Shown: in pieces, positions 17,659 through 26,434 of the stretch
Numbering within the stretch: position 1 is the stretch's first letter
Layout of the letters: each line of letters opens with the position of its first letter
Assembly (NCBI GenBank): GCA_024644085.1
Contig: JAHELS010000034.1
Span: forward strand, 6,521-40,863
From: Rhodopirellula sp.
GTDB taxonomy: Bacteria > Planctomycetota > Planctomycetia > Pirellulales > Pirellulaceae
Direction of reading: 5' to 3'
DNA length: 34,343 bases
Notes under the pieces: generated by a model
Seen by the model: only the letters and a program-made list of their open reading frames with translations
What the model was told of the DNA's origin: nothing
Database searches by the model: none
Made by a program: the position numbers and the translations under genes

Positions 17659-18699
17659 ATGCCGTTGCTGCCACGTTACGATCGGTCGCGGTCCTATCGC
17701 TGGAACTACGATCATGCGCCGGAGCCGACCGAGCACCCCGCCGCGGCGGTCGCCGGCGAATGGACGTTCTGTGGTCGCAGCGTCGATTCGCCATTAGGGA
17801 TCGCGGCTGGGCCGCTGCTCAACGGCAAGTGGTGTCTGTACTACGCAGCGCTCGGGTTCGATGTCTTGACGTACAAGACGGTCCGCAGCGGCGCGCGGGA
17901 ATGTTATCCCTTGCCGAATCTGCAGCCTGTCGAATGCGGGACTCTCAGCGGATCGGAAACGCGGGTCGCGCCCATCGATGAAATGCGCGGGTCTTGGGCC
18001 GTTTCGTTTGGGATGCCGTCGAGCGATCCCGAGCAGTGGCGCCGTGATGTGGAATGGACTCGCGAGCGATTGCCGCATGGCAAACTTCTCTCTGTCTCGG
18101 TCGTCGGAACGGTACAAGAAGGCTGGGGTCTCGAGGAATTGGCAGCGGACTATGCCCGTTGTGCTCGCTGGGCCGTCGACAGCGGCGCGGACTGCATCGA
18201 AACCAATTTTTCCTGCCCGAACGTTTCGACCTGCGACGGGCAACTTTACCAGGATGCCAATCAGTCCCGGTTGGTCGCGAGTGAACTTCGATCCGCCATT
18301 GCAGAGGTACCTTTGATCCTCAAGATTGGTCACGTTGCATCGAGGTCCGATGCGAAGTGTTTTGTCGATGCGTTGGGTACGATCGTCGATGGATTGTCGA
18401 TGACCAACAGCATCGCGGCGAAGGTCGGCACCGGCGAAAATGCGATTCTATTTGACGGCGAGCAACGCGGGATTTGCGGGAGTGCAATTCACGAAGCATC
18501 GGTGGACCAGATTCGTAATTTTTCCGCTGCTGTGACCCAGGGCCAATTTACCATCGACTTGATCGGTGTCGGCGGAATCAGCTCTGTCGCACACGTTCGC
18601 GATTATCTCGATGCCGGTGCCAACGCCTGTCACCTCGCGACGTCGGTGATGGTTGACCCCACAGTCGGCCTCACGATTCGCGAACAATTTTCGAAGTAA
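17659..18699 (+). CDS. Dihydroorotate dehydrogenase-like flavoprotein (class-1-type active site)
   Basis: FMN-binding TIM-barrel protein of 346 residues from the ATG at 17659, which removes an unsupported N-terminal extension overlapping the upstream stop. Visible motifs: SPLGIAAGPLLNGKW (44-58), YKTVRS (72-77), NFSCPN (183-188), LKIGHV (221-226), MTNS (248-251) and the phosphate loop GVGGISS plus ATSVMVDPTVG near the C-terminus. The cysteine in NFSCPN corresponds to the class 1 dihydroorotate dehydrogenase base; class 2 enzymes use serine. No membrane-targeting helix is present, agreeing with a soluble enzyme. It could make pyrimidines or be a related dihydropyrimidine-type dehydrogenase. 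The 19-nt gap to the giant protein suggests co-transcription, but there is no obvious functional link. No other pyrimidine gene is nearby. Confidence 0.8.
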   Translation: MPLLPRYDRSRSYRWNYDHAPEPTEHPAAAVAGEWTFCGRSVDSPLGIAAGPLLNGKWCLYYAALGFDVLTYKTVRSGARECYPLPNLQPVECGTLSGSETRVAPIDEMRGSWAVSFGMPSSDPEQWRRDVEWTRERLPHGKLLSVSVVGTVQEGWGLEELAADYARCARWAVDSGADCIETNFSCPNVSTCDGQLYQDANQSRLVASELRSAIAEVPLILKIGHVASRSDAKCFVDALGTIVDGLSMTNSIAAKVGTGENAILFDGEQRGICGSAIHEASVDQIRNFSAAVTQGQFTIDLIGVGGISSVAHVRDYLDAGANACHLATSVMVDPTVGLTIREQFSK

Positions 18700-18721
18700 G
18701 GCGAACATTTCTCGAAGTAAC
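18680..18721 (+). repeat. 21-bp tandem duplication across a stop codon
   Basis: Two copies (18680-18700 and 18701-18721) of a unit starting GCGAACA and ending TCGAAGTAA plus one base match at 18 of 21 positions. The first copy contains the last codons and TAA of the dehydrogenase gene; the second repeats them in frame with a second TAA. Confidence 0.8.
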
Positions 18722-18973
18722 TGGGCAGTCGTCGCTGCGTGCTCGGTGGCGGATGCCGAGGCTAAAATCTTTCTGGCTTCGATGATTGCGAGAGAATGGA
18801 TAAAAACGACGAGAATCTGAGCAATTTAGTGACAATCCTTTGTCCGCTATCGGGTGGGACCCAAGTGCCGTCGGAAAAAATGTCGCGTCGCAGCGCCAGA
18901 TCGCGAGTAGAAGTCGGCCTTTTCTTTGCCTAGGCTATCGTTCCACGCTTAATTTCTCCCGGGGGAGTGTTTG

Positions 18974-20362
18974 ATGACACCTTTACGTTCGTTTGGTTTT
19001 CTGGCCGCGGCCTTTCTCTTTTTCGTTTCCGCCGGGCAAGCGGAAACGTGGAGCGATATCAGCGGCAATTTTCAAATCGAAGCCGATTTCGTTGGCGTCG
19101 AAGGCAAGAGCATCGTGCTGAAGAAGGCCGACGGCAACACGATTAGCGTACCGATCGATCGGTTGAGTCCAGAGAGCAGAGCGCTCGCGAAACGGCTCTA
19201 TGACATGGGCAAGTCCGGAGGCGATGCGACCGACACCACACCTGGCGCCACGCCCGGCGCGGCTCCCGCAACGGAATCGGAACCAACTGCGTCCGCGACA
19301 TCTTCACCGGCGACCCCACTTGCCTTTACTCCTCCCGCCCCGGTGACCACCGAGCCGATGCCGGCCTTTCCGGACGACGCGTCGCTCCAGGAAACCGTCG
19401 ACTTCATTCAGGCGCAGGTGATCGCAGGACATCCAGAAGTATTTTGGTACGCCCTTCCCGAGGAGTTGCGGACGGCGCTTGATAGTGACGAACTGCGAAG
19501 CACGCTGGCGCCGGCGATCCAAGAGCAGGCGCAGTTGAACCAGCAAACTGAACAGGTCGTCATGAAGCTGGTGCAAGTGCTGCTGACCAAGAAAGAGTTC
19601 GTTCTCAATTCGCCCATGATGGGTCAAGTCCCCGGCGAAGTGATGCAGCTTGTGCAGCAAGGTTATGACCCGGCGGTCGGAATCGTGTTTGAGCTGGCAA
19701 CATTGTCATTCAGCGGCGAGAATCTGGAGAAAATGACATTCACGGAATTGGTCGATCATCACGGACCGCGGATCGGCGGCCATCTGGCTGAACTTCTCGA
19801 AATCGCGCCACCGGAAATGGTCGACGAAGTATTTGGGAAGATCACCGTCAAGGAAACAAGTGACACAACCGGGACGATCACGGTGCCCAATGACGAAGGC
19901 GGAACCGAAACGACCGAAATGGTGAAGTATGAAGGCAGATGGCTGCCAAAAGAATTTGCCGAACAATGGGAAGCAAAGAAAGAAACTCTGATCGACGAGA
20001 TGGTCGCGCAAGTGAACCAGGCAAAGAACGACCCGCAGGCCGCCCAGCAGGCCAACATGATGATCGGGATGTTTGTTGGCATGGCCAACGGCGTTCTCGA
20101 TCCAATGCTCACCGCGACCAACCAACAGGAGTTTGACCAGGCAGTCATGCAGGTCGTCGGCATGCTCGGCGCGTTCGGCGGTGGACCAGGTGGACCAGGA
20201 CCGGGCGGACCAGGACCAGGCGGACCGGGCGGGCCTGGCGGATTTGGCGGACCGCCGCCTGGCGGATTTGGTGGACCTCCGCCCGGCGATTTTGGTGATC
20301 CCGCACCGGGAGATTCTGGTGCGGAGGAAGCTCCTGAAGGTTTCCAATTGGAAGTCGAATAG
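18974..20362 (+). CDS. Exported SHD1-domain protein with Gly/Pro-rich tail
   Basis: A 462-residue exported protein starting at the ATG at 18974; a TTG one codon earlier is also possible, and a GGGGGAG ribosome-binding site precedes both. Signal peptide about 1-23 (FFVSAGQA-ET). Residues about 25-75 form an SLA1-homology-1 (SHD1) domain, recognised by WSDISGNFQIEADFVGVEG and ISVPIDRLSPESR. A Thr/Ala/Pro-rich linker (about 80-135) leads to a helical region of about 250 residues (135-390) without a known family. The end is low-complexity GPGGPG and GGFGGPPPG repeats followed by an acidic stretch. SHD1 modules are numerous in planctomycetes and their role there is not established. It lies 143 nt upstream of another SHD1 gene, with a hairpin between them. 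Confidence 0.8.
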   Translation: MTPLRSFGFLAAAFLFFVSAGQAETWSDISGNFQIEADFVGVEGKSIVLKKADGNTISVPIDRLSPESRALAKRLYDMGKSGGDATDTTPGATPGAAPATESEPTASATSSPATPLAFTPPAPVTTEPMPAFPDDASLQETVDFIQAQVIAGHPEVFWYALPEELRTALDSDELRSTLAPAIQEQAQLNQQTEQVVMKLVQVLLTKKEFVLNSPMMGQVPGEVMQLVQQGYDPAVGIVFELATLSFSGENLEKMTFTELVDHHGPRIGGHLAELLEIAPPEMVDEVFGKITVKETSDTTGTITVPNDEGGTETTEMVKYEGRWLPKEFAEQWEAKKETLIDEMVAQVNQAKNDPQAAQQANMMIGMFVGMANGVLDPMLTATNQQEFDQAVMQVVGMLGAFGGGPGGPGPGGPGPGGPGGPGGFGGPPPGGFGGPPPGDFGDPAPGDSGAEEAPEGFQLEVE

Positions 20363-20387
20363 GCCCATCGCAAAAAGCATGAATTTG

Positions 20388-20420
20388 TGACCGCCCGCGT
20401 GCGAGACATGCGGGCGGTCA
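20388..20420 (+). terminator. Terminator-like hairpin between SHD1 genes
   Basis: A perfect 11-bp GC-rich stem (20388-20398 with 20410-20420) and an 11-nt loop, followed by TTTCAT, 26 nt beyond the stop of the first SHD1 gene. The T tract is short, so termination may be partial and allow some read-through into the next SHD1 gene. Confidence 0.65.
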
Positions 20421-20505
20421 TTTCATATGATTCGTGAGACGTTTGCTAATTAGGTCAAGGCGCTTTGCGTACTTGTCGGTCCCCTCCCTTTCAGGTGCAT
20501 TTTCG

Positions 20506-22215
20506 ATGTCGGATTCCATTCCTAACTTCACGCTCGGGCGTTCGCTTGTGCTGGTCGCGGCGGTCACGATCGGAGCCTCAGGCCTGCATGCACAGGAATT
20601 GAGCTATCAATGGAAGCCGGGACAGAAGTTCTCCTACCAAATGGAAGTGGTTGTTGATGCCGACGACGAAAAGATCACCTACAAGGGAATCGTTCATTAC
20701 GTGGTCAACAATGCGAATGCAAACCAGGCATCGATCACCTATCGCGGCGGCTTGACGGAGTCCAAGCAACAAAAGGGCCGACCGGCACGCGGATTCGGTC
20801 CGTTTGGACCACGCGGTTTTGGTGGACCTCCGTCGATTCCCAGTCCGTTTTCCCGACCGACGTTTACCGGCAAGACTCAAACCACGAACAAGATCACGAT
20901 CACTCCGCGAGGTGAAACGCTTGCGATGGAGGGTGATTCGCAGCTGCCATACCTGCTCGGTAACGTCTCGTTATTGCCGTTCGAGCCGGTGCCGGGCGAC
21001 GACGAGAAACGCTGGACAAGTGACAGCGGCGTTGCGATCACCGAAAAAAGTGAGAGCGATCGTGGTCCCTTCGGACGATTCGGGCCACTTGGACCATTCG
21101 GCGAAGGCGCCGACGAAAAGAGTGTCCAAGCGGCTGGCGAGGTCTCGAACTTCGTCGTGCAAAAGGTCGAGGACAACCTTGTCATGGTGGACAAGACCTA
21201 TCGCTTGCACACTCCAAAGATTGGCGACAAGCCGGCTTTCGAGATGACTGGCAAGGGAACGTGGACTTTCGATACCACGGAGAATGTTCCGCATGCCTAC
21301 GACATGAAATTCAGTTTGAACGTGAAAGACGGAAACACATCCACCATGATTCCGATCACAGTCAACTACACGCGGATATCAGCGGAAAAGATCGCCGAGA
21401 TGGAAGCCGCAGCAAAGCAAAAAGCCGATGAGATCGCGAAAAACGCGGCAGAGAAAAAAGCGATGGCTGAGGCACCGTTGACCGAGGCCGAGAAGTCCGA
21501 AACGCTCGTAGCTCTCGGGTCCGGCGACCCGGCGCAAATTCAACAGTCACTGGGAATGCTGGCCGAGAAGTCGGTGAAGGATCCCGATCCGCAAATCGCG
21601 GCCGCCATCGCAAACCTGCTTGACCACGCGGACGAAAAAGTGGCCAGTGCGGCCAGCAAAGCTTTGACTCGTTGGTCGACCGAACATGCCAAGAAGATGG
21701 CACTGAAAAAGGACTACCAGGGCCCCTCACCGGTCAACTCAACCGGTTTGGTGGTGGAGTCGATCACGCCGCTGTACGTCGGCCAACTTGTCCAGGCTCA
21801 GCGGGCCCGCCGAGGATCTTTTTGGAGGCCGGCACGAGTCAAGAAACTGCTACCCGATGGCACGGTTGAACTCGCGTTCTTGACGTGGGGCAAGGAAAAC
21901 GCCCGCGACATCGAAATGGTAACGCGGCGCAGTATTCAACTCGCGCCTCCCGAGCTCGAGCAGCCGGCCGAACCCGCCGTGATGCCGGCCGCGCCCGTGA
22001 CTGCAGCGACCAGCAAGAATCGCACTTGGACTGATTCGACAGGACGCTTCAAGGTTGAAGCAGAATATGTCAGCGTGGCCGACGGCAACTTAACATTGCG
22101 CCGAACCGACGGGCGCACGATGACGATTCCCGTCGAAAAGCTCAGCAAGGAAGACCAGGCACACCTCAAGGAGCGTGAGCAAAGAGCGACTGAGAATCCA
22201 TTTAAACTGGATTAG
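20506..22215 (+). CDS. Exported protein with Tudor/Agenet-like and C-terminal SHD1 domains
   Basis: A 569-residue protein from the ATG at 20506, where a signal peptide follows (LGRSLVLVAAVTIGASGLHA-QE, cleavage near residue 28). The frame is open back to 20434 without support. The N-terminal half (about 30-330) is beta-rich with two low-complexity Gly/Pro/Phe insertions (GFGPFGPRGFGG; GPFGRFGPLGPFG). An Ala/Lys/Glu-rich helix follows (about 320-355), then a short HEAT-like helical pair (about 365-415). Next is a compact SFWRPARVKKLLPDGTVELAF segment (about 440-485) resembling Tudor/Agenet-type small beta barrels. The SHD1 domain is C-terminal (RTWTDSTGRFKVEAEYV through IPVEKLSKEDQ). The order is the reverse of its upstream neighbour, whose SHD1 is N-terminal. 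Function unknown; an extracytoplasmic binding role is plausible. Confidence 0.78.
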   Translation: MSDSIPNFTLGRSLVLVAAVTIGASGLHAQELSYQWKPGQKFSYQMEVVVDADDEKITYKGIVHYVVNNANANQASITYRGGLTESKQQKGRPARGFGPFGPRGFGGPPSIPSPFSRPTFTGKTQTTNKITITPRGETLAMEGDSQLPYLLGNVSLLPFEPVPGDDEKRWTSDSGVAITEKSESDRGPFGRFGPLGPFGEGADEKSVQAAGEVSNFVVQKVEDNLVMVDKTYRLHTPKIGDKPAFEMTGKGTWTFDTTENVPHAYDMKFSLNVKDGNTSTMIPITVNYTRISAEKIAEMEAAAKQKADEIAKNAAEKKAMAEAPLTEAEKSETLVALGSGDPAQIQQSLGMLAEKSVKDPDPQIAAAIANLLDHADEKVASAASKALTRWSTEHAKKMALKKDYQGPSPVNSTGLVVESITPLYVGQLVQAQRARRGSFWRPARVKKLLPDGTVELAFLTWGKENARDIEMVTRRSIQLAPPELEQPAEPAVMPAAPVTAATSKNRTWTDSTGRFKVEAEYVSVADGNLTLRRTDGRTMTIPVEKLSKEDQAHLKEREQRATENPFKLD

Positions 22216-22236
22216 TCAGCCCTGCGACCGTTCGGA

Positions 22237-22647
22237 TTACGAACTCGCGGTCTGCTTCATCAAGCGATCCAGAACGCCGTTGACGAAGCGGGGGCTATTC
22301 TTGTCACCGTACCGCTTCGAGAGAACAATCGCCTCGTTGACGGCAACGCGGTCGGGTGTGTCGCCAAACAGAATCTCGTAGGCGCCGAGCCGGAGCACAT
22401 TGCGGTCAACTACGGGCATCCGAGGCAATGTCCAATTGGTCGCAGTCGCCGCGAGATGCTCATCGATCTTCTCGCGATGCTCGAGAGTCCCTTTGAGCAG
22501 CTCGCAAGCGAATTCAGTCAACGCCTTGCGTCCCTGCAATCGCGAGCGAATGAAGCGGCGCGACGCCTCAGAATCGCGACTGTCGTTCACGTCCGCTTCG
22601 TACAGCAATTGCAAAACGATCTCGCGTGCGCGGCGGCGAGTTGACAT
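22237..22647 (-). CDS. nusB: Transcription antitermination factor NusB
   Basis: RNA-binding helical protein of 136 residues that joins NusE and the boxA RNA to prevent premature termination, mainly in rRNA operons. The family pattern is clear: [18 protein letters not shown] at the start, [23 protein letters not shown] in the middle, and [29 protein letters not shown] at the end. Length is typical. It stands alone here, convergent with the SHD1 gene (21-nt gap) and divergent from the ceramidase-like gene across 164 nt. The ribH or other riboflavin genes that often neighbour nusB are absent. Confidence 0.97.
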   Translation of the reverse strand: MSTRRRAREIVLQLLYEADVNDSRDSEASRRFIRSRLQGRKALTEFACELLKGTLEHREKIDEHLAATATNWTLPRMPVVDRNVLRLGAYEILFGDTPDRVAVNEAIVLSKRYGDKNSPRFVNGVLDRLMKQTASS

Positions 22648-22811
22648 TCGGACACATCAGGGAAGGAAGAATTGGATTTTTACGCCCACGAAATTGTAGA
22701 TGCAATGCCCCCCAGCGCCGATTGGGCGTCGGCCGGGAAAGATTGAGCAGTTGATTTTCGGTACATTAGGATTCTCTACGGAACAATCCCACCAAGAATT
22801 TCGCTGCCGCC

Positions 22812-24908
22812 ATGAACGTATTCCGATTACCGCTCTTTGTTTCGATCGTATTCCTGGTTGCATCAAGCGCGAACGCCGAGTTGATGGTCGGCGCGGCCGT
22901 CGTTGACGTGACGCCCGACCAATTACCGGTGCTGGTCAATGGGGGAATGTTATCGCGAACCGCCGATGCAGTGAAAACGCGGGTCAATGCACGGGCGATC
23001 GTTTTGAGCGACGGCAACGAACGAATCGGTATCGTTGTGGTCGACAGCTGCATGGTGCCGCGAGTTCTGCTCGATGACGCGAAGCAGCGGGCGGCGTCCC
23101 GCACGAAAATTCGCCCCGATCGCATCCTTATCTCGGCGACCCACACACATACCGCACCTTCGTCATTTGGTGCCCTCGGCACCGACGCGGATCCGGCTTA
23201 TGTGCCGTTCCTTCGCGAAAAGATCGCGGAAGCAATCGTCAAGGCCGACGAACGATTACAACCGGCGCGGGTTGGATTTGGATCGGCCAGCGCACCGGAG
23301 TTCACGGCACTGCGGCGTTGGGTACGCCGACCCGACCGAATTGCCGACGACCCCTTCGGGAATCCCACCGTTCGCGCGAACATGCACGCGGCTAACAATC
23401 CCGATGATGTGACCGGCCAATCGGGCCCCGAAGACCCCGAACTTTCAATCATCGCCTTTGAGACGATCGATAGAGTTCCGATTGCGGCAATGGCAAACTT
23501 CTCGATGCACTATTTCGGCGACAAGCCGATCAGCGCCGATTACTTCGGATTGTTCTGTGACGGTTTGGAAGCACACGCCAAAGCCCAACATCCCGAATCG
23601 GAGATGGTGGGAATCATGTCTCACGGCTGCAGCGGCGATATCTGGCGACGCGACTACATGAAGTGGACCGGAAAAGACGACACGACGATCGAAAGCTATG
23701 CTCAAGGTTTGCTCGAGATCGCGGCGGGCGTTTACGACTCGATCGAGTACACCGACGAGGCCGAGTTGGCGATGGCCGAAGCCCGGATCGCGATGAAATA
23801 CCGTGTGCCGGACAAACAATTGCTCGAGTGGTCGCAGAAAAAGATCGAGGCGATGGGAAGTGATGCACCGGAGGACCGTGTCGAGGTCTATGCGCGAGAG
23901 CAGGTCCTGCTCGACCAGATGCAGTCGACTGAAATTGTGGTCCAGGCGATTCGAATCGGAGAGTTCGGGATCGCTACCACGCCGAACGAAACCTACGCGT
24001 TGACTGGGCTGAAATTGAAGCACCAGAGCCCCCTCGAGCACACGATGGTCATCGAACTTGCCAACGGTGCCGATGGTTACATCCCGCCGCCGGAGCAACA
24101 CCATTTAGGAGGCTACAACACTTGGGCCGCGCGGTCGGCGGGTCTTGAGGTCACTGCCGAACCTCGAATTGTCGCAACGAACCTGAGTCTGTTGGAACAA
24201 GTCAGCGGTAAACCCCGCCGGCCGTACGTGGAAACGCTCGGACCGGCCGCCGAGGAGATCCTTGCCGCCGAGCCGCTCGCCTATTGGAGGCTGGCCGAAA
24301 TGCAAGGTCCGATCGCCGTCGATGCCTCACCCCATCACCATGACGGCGCCTATGAAATCGGCACCTGCTTTTTTCTCGAGGGCCCGAGTCGGGAATCTTT
24401 TACCGAGCGCGGAAATGTGAATCGTTGCGTGCACTTTGCCGGCGGGCGGATGCTCTCACGGCTCGATTCACTCGGAGCGGATTACACCGTCGTCATGCAC
24501 TTCTGGAACGGCATGCCGAACGAGGCCCGAGAGACCGCGGGGTGGCTTTTCTCGCGTGACCATGCGCACGCCCTCAGCCGAAGCGGCGAGCACCTCGGAC
24601 TTGGTGGCACGTCAAGCGAGCCGGGGCGGCTGGTTTTTCAACGCGGATTCGACCAGCCGATCATCGGGAAAACGGAAATCGAGCGATGGAATTGGAATCG
24701 CGTCGTCATGGTCCGTAGCGGAAACCGCGTTCGAGTCTTCCTTAATGATAACGAGGATCCCGAGATCGACTCGGAATTGCCTCCTCAAACGGATCCCCCG
24801 GTGGCCACATGCTTTACCGGAGGCCGAAGCGATAACGAGTCCAATTGGGAAGGCCGAATCGACGAAGTCGCCGTGTTCGCGGGTGAAGCGAAATCGGTGC
24901 TCCCCTGA
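22812..24908 (+). CDS. Neutral/alkaline ceramidase-like hydrolase with C-terminal LamG-like domain
   Basis: Exported 698-residue protein: signal peptide about 1-22 (VASSANA-EL), then a neutral/alkaline non-lysosomal ceramidase-like domain (about 23-480). It starts with VGAAVVDVTP and carries the zinc motif HTHTAP (111-116), an NFSMHYFGD segment (about 229-237), SHGCSGDIWR near 271-280, and GADGYIPPPEQHHLGGY near 417-433. A C-terminal concanavalin-like (LamG) domain spans about 485-690 and begins PLAYWRLAE. Characterised ceramidases cleave the amide bond of ceramides. Many planctomycete homologues are only family-level matches, and the appended sugar-binding-type domain suggests a glycolipid or polysaccharide substrate. 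No operon partner. It ends on a hairpin shared with the opposing mutase gene. Confidence 0.85.
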   Translation: MNVFRLPLFVSIVFLVASSANAELMVGAAVVDVTPDQLPVLVNGGMLSRTADAVKTRVNARAIVLSDGNERIGIVVVDSCMVPRVLLDDAKQRAASRTKIRPDRILISATHTHTAPSSFGALGTDADPAYVPFLREKIAEAIVKADERLQPARVGFGSASAPEFTALRRWVRRPDRIADDPFGNPTVRANMHAANNPDDVTGQSGPEDPELSIIAFETIDRVPIAAMANFSMHYFGDKPISADYFGLFCDGLEAHAKAQHPESEMVGIMSHGCSGDIWRRDYMKWTGKDDTTIESYAQGLLEIAAGVYDSIEYTDEAELAMAEARIAMKYRVPDKQLLEWSQKKIEAMGSDAPEDRVEVYAREQVLLDQMQSTEIVVQAIRIGEFGIATTPNETYALTGLKLKHQSPLEHTMVIELANGADGYIPPPEQHHLGGYNTWAARSAGLEVTAEPRIVATNLSLLEQVSGKPRRPYVETLGPAAEEILAAEPLAYWRLAEMQGPIAVDASPHHHDGAYEIGTCFFLEGPSRESFTERGNVNRCVHFAGGRMLSRLDSLGADYTVVMHFWNGMPNEARETAGWLFSRDHAHALSRSGEHLGLGGTSSEPGRLVFQRGFDQPIIGKTEIERWNWNRVVMVRSGNRVRVFLNDNEDPEIDSELPPQTDPPVATCFTGGRSDNESNWEGRIDEVAVFAGEAKSVLP

Positions 24909-24928
24909 GCGTGCGTCGATCGCACGCT
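24908..24928. terminator. Hairpin between convergent genes
   Basis: An 8-bp perfect stem (24908-24915 with 24921-24928) with a 5-nt loop begins on the last base of the ceramidase-like stop codon. No T tract follows, so it is a weak terminator or mRNA-end hairpin candidate. Confidence 0.4.
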
Positions 24929-24971
24929 GGACCCTCTACTTGGCACGGGCCACGGGGGTATTGGCGTGACG

Positions 24972-26312
24972 TCACAGCAACGCGGCAGCGGAATCACATA
25001 ACGATTTTGCTTCGGTTTCCGTTTCCGCTTCGGCGATAAAACGCACGATCGGTTCGGTATTGCTGCCACGCACAAGTAGCCACTTGTCATCCCACGCTAA
25101 TCGCAATCCGTCACCGGAATCAACCGTCGCATCGGGATACTTGCCCTTGAGCGTTTCGAACAGGCGGGGCAGCCGGTCCGGTGACACGGATGCCTTTGTC
25201 TTGTGGATGTGGAGCACCGGGAGGGCATCGGCAAGGTCTGCCAACGGCTCACCCGTGGCGGTCATCCAATCCAAAACCTGGGCCATGCCAACAAAACTGT
25301 CTCGAACATAGCCGACGCGCGGATCGATCGGGCCGCCGTTCCCTTCGCCCCCGTACGTCGCATGTTTTTCGATCATCATGTCGGCGACGTTGGCTTCCCC
25401 AACCGCACTACGGTACGACGTCACACCGGCCTGTGCGGCCAACCTCTCGCTCATACCGCTGGTGGCTCCATTGATCACAATCGCACCGCGAGACGAATCG
25501 TGTGCCAGCGCCCTCTGGACGCAAAGTGCCAACGTGTATTCCTCGCCAACGTACCGTCCATCGGCGTCGATCAATGCAAGCCGGTCAGCGTCCGGATCCT
25601 GACAGAAACCAACCGCACATCGTTCCTTGCGGACAAGATCGGCGATATCGGCCAGGTTGTCCGCGGTCGGCTCGGGCTGGTGAGCGAAATTGCCGTCGGG
25701 CGTGTCACCGACCGCGATGACTTCGCAACCAAGCGCCGCGAGCAATCGCTTCCCGAGCAGGCTGCCGGCACCATGATTGCTGTCGATCAACACGCGGTGT
25801 TTGGCGTTGCGAATGGCCGACGAGTCCACCGTATCGAGAACTTTCTGCAGATGCGGCTCGTGCGGATCGGCATCGCGGGTGAGGTTGCCGAGTTCGTCGA
25901 ACGGGGACCATTTGGCCTGGCCACCGAGGTAAGCCTCGCGCACCGACGCACCGGTACGGGCGTCCAGGACGCGACCTGCGTTTCCAAACAACTTGATTCC
26001 GTTGTAGGGCGGCGGGTTGTGGCTGGCCGAAATCTGGACCGCTCCTGCGGCCCCTCGCGCCCGGACGAGAACGCCGACGGTTGGTGTAGCCGCAACGTCG
26101 ATATCGACGCAATCTCGACCACAAGCGGTCAAAGACGCGATGATCGCCCGGCTTAACATGGGGCCGCTTCCCCGCCCGTCGCGGGCAACGATGACAGGGC
26201 CCGCCGGCAATTGACCGGAAAACGCAGCGACGAACCGGACCGCTACGTCGGGCGTCAACGACTCGCCGACGACCCCACGAAGCCCGCTGACACTGATAAT
26301 CAATTCGCCCAT
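24972..26312 (-). CDS. Phosphoglucosamine/phosphomanno-mutase family protein
   Basis: Cytosolic alpha-D-phosphohexomutase of 446 residues, from the ATG at 26312 (MGELIISVSGLRG); the frame extends to 26360 without support. All four active-site segments are visible: SASHNPP with phospho-serine S97, metal loop DPDADR (239-244), sugar loop GEGNGG (322-327) and phosphate loop RGSNTEP (415-421). The GEGNGG loop and length fit phosphoglucosamine mutase GlmM (glucosamine-6-phosphate to glucosamine-1-phosphate, for peptidoglycan and lipid A sugars) or archaeal-type phosphomannomutase. I would not choose between them by eye. It diverges from a second mutase gene with 122 nt between starts. Confidence 0.88.
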   Translation of the reverse strand: MGELIISVSGLRGVVGESLTPDVAVRFVAAFSGQLPAGPVIVARDGRGSGPMLSRAIIASLTACGRDCVDIDVAATPTVGVLVRARGAAGAVQISASHNPPPYNGIKLFGNAGRVLDARTGASVREAYLGGQAKWSPFDELGNLTRDADPHEPHLQKVLDTVDSSAIRNAKHRVLIDSNHGAGSLLGKRLLAALGCEVIAVGDTPDGNFAHQPEPTADNLADIADLVRKERCAVGFCQDPDADRLALIDADGRYVGEEYTLALCVQRALAHDSSRGAIVINGATSGMSERLAAQAGVTSYRSAVGEANVADMMIEKHATYGGEGNGGPIDPRVGYVRDSFVGMAQVLDWMTATGEPLADLADALPVLHIHKTKASVSPDRLPRLFETLKGKYPDATVDSGDGLRLAWDDKWLLVRGSNTEPIVRFIAEAETETEAKSLCDSAAALL

Positions 26313-26434
26313 CTTATTGACTGCTCTGGATGCCTCGTTGCGATGCCACGCCGGGACCAAATAGAATCGCAGTTGCGTCGACCAACAAGGTCACTCTCCC
26401 GGCTCACTCCCAACTCCCCGCACGATTGACCACC

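Noticed and set aside
20190-20300. Gly/Pro-rich repeats in the SHD1 protein as a DNA repeat element
   Set aside because: They are in frame and encode a low-complexity protein tail; no evidence of an independent repeat.
25203-26156. Plus-strand 317-codon ORF opposite the GlmM-like gene
   Set aside because: The minus strand contains all four phosphohexomutase motifs; this is a shadow.
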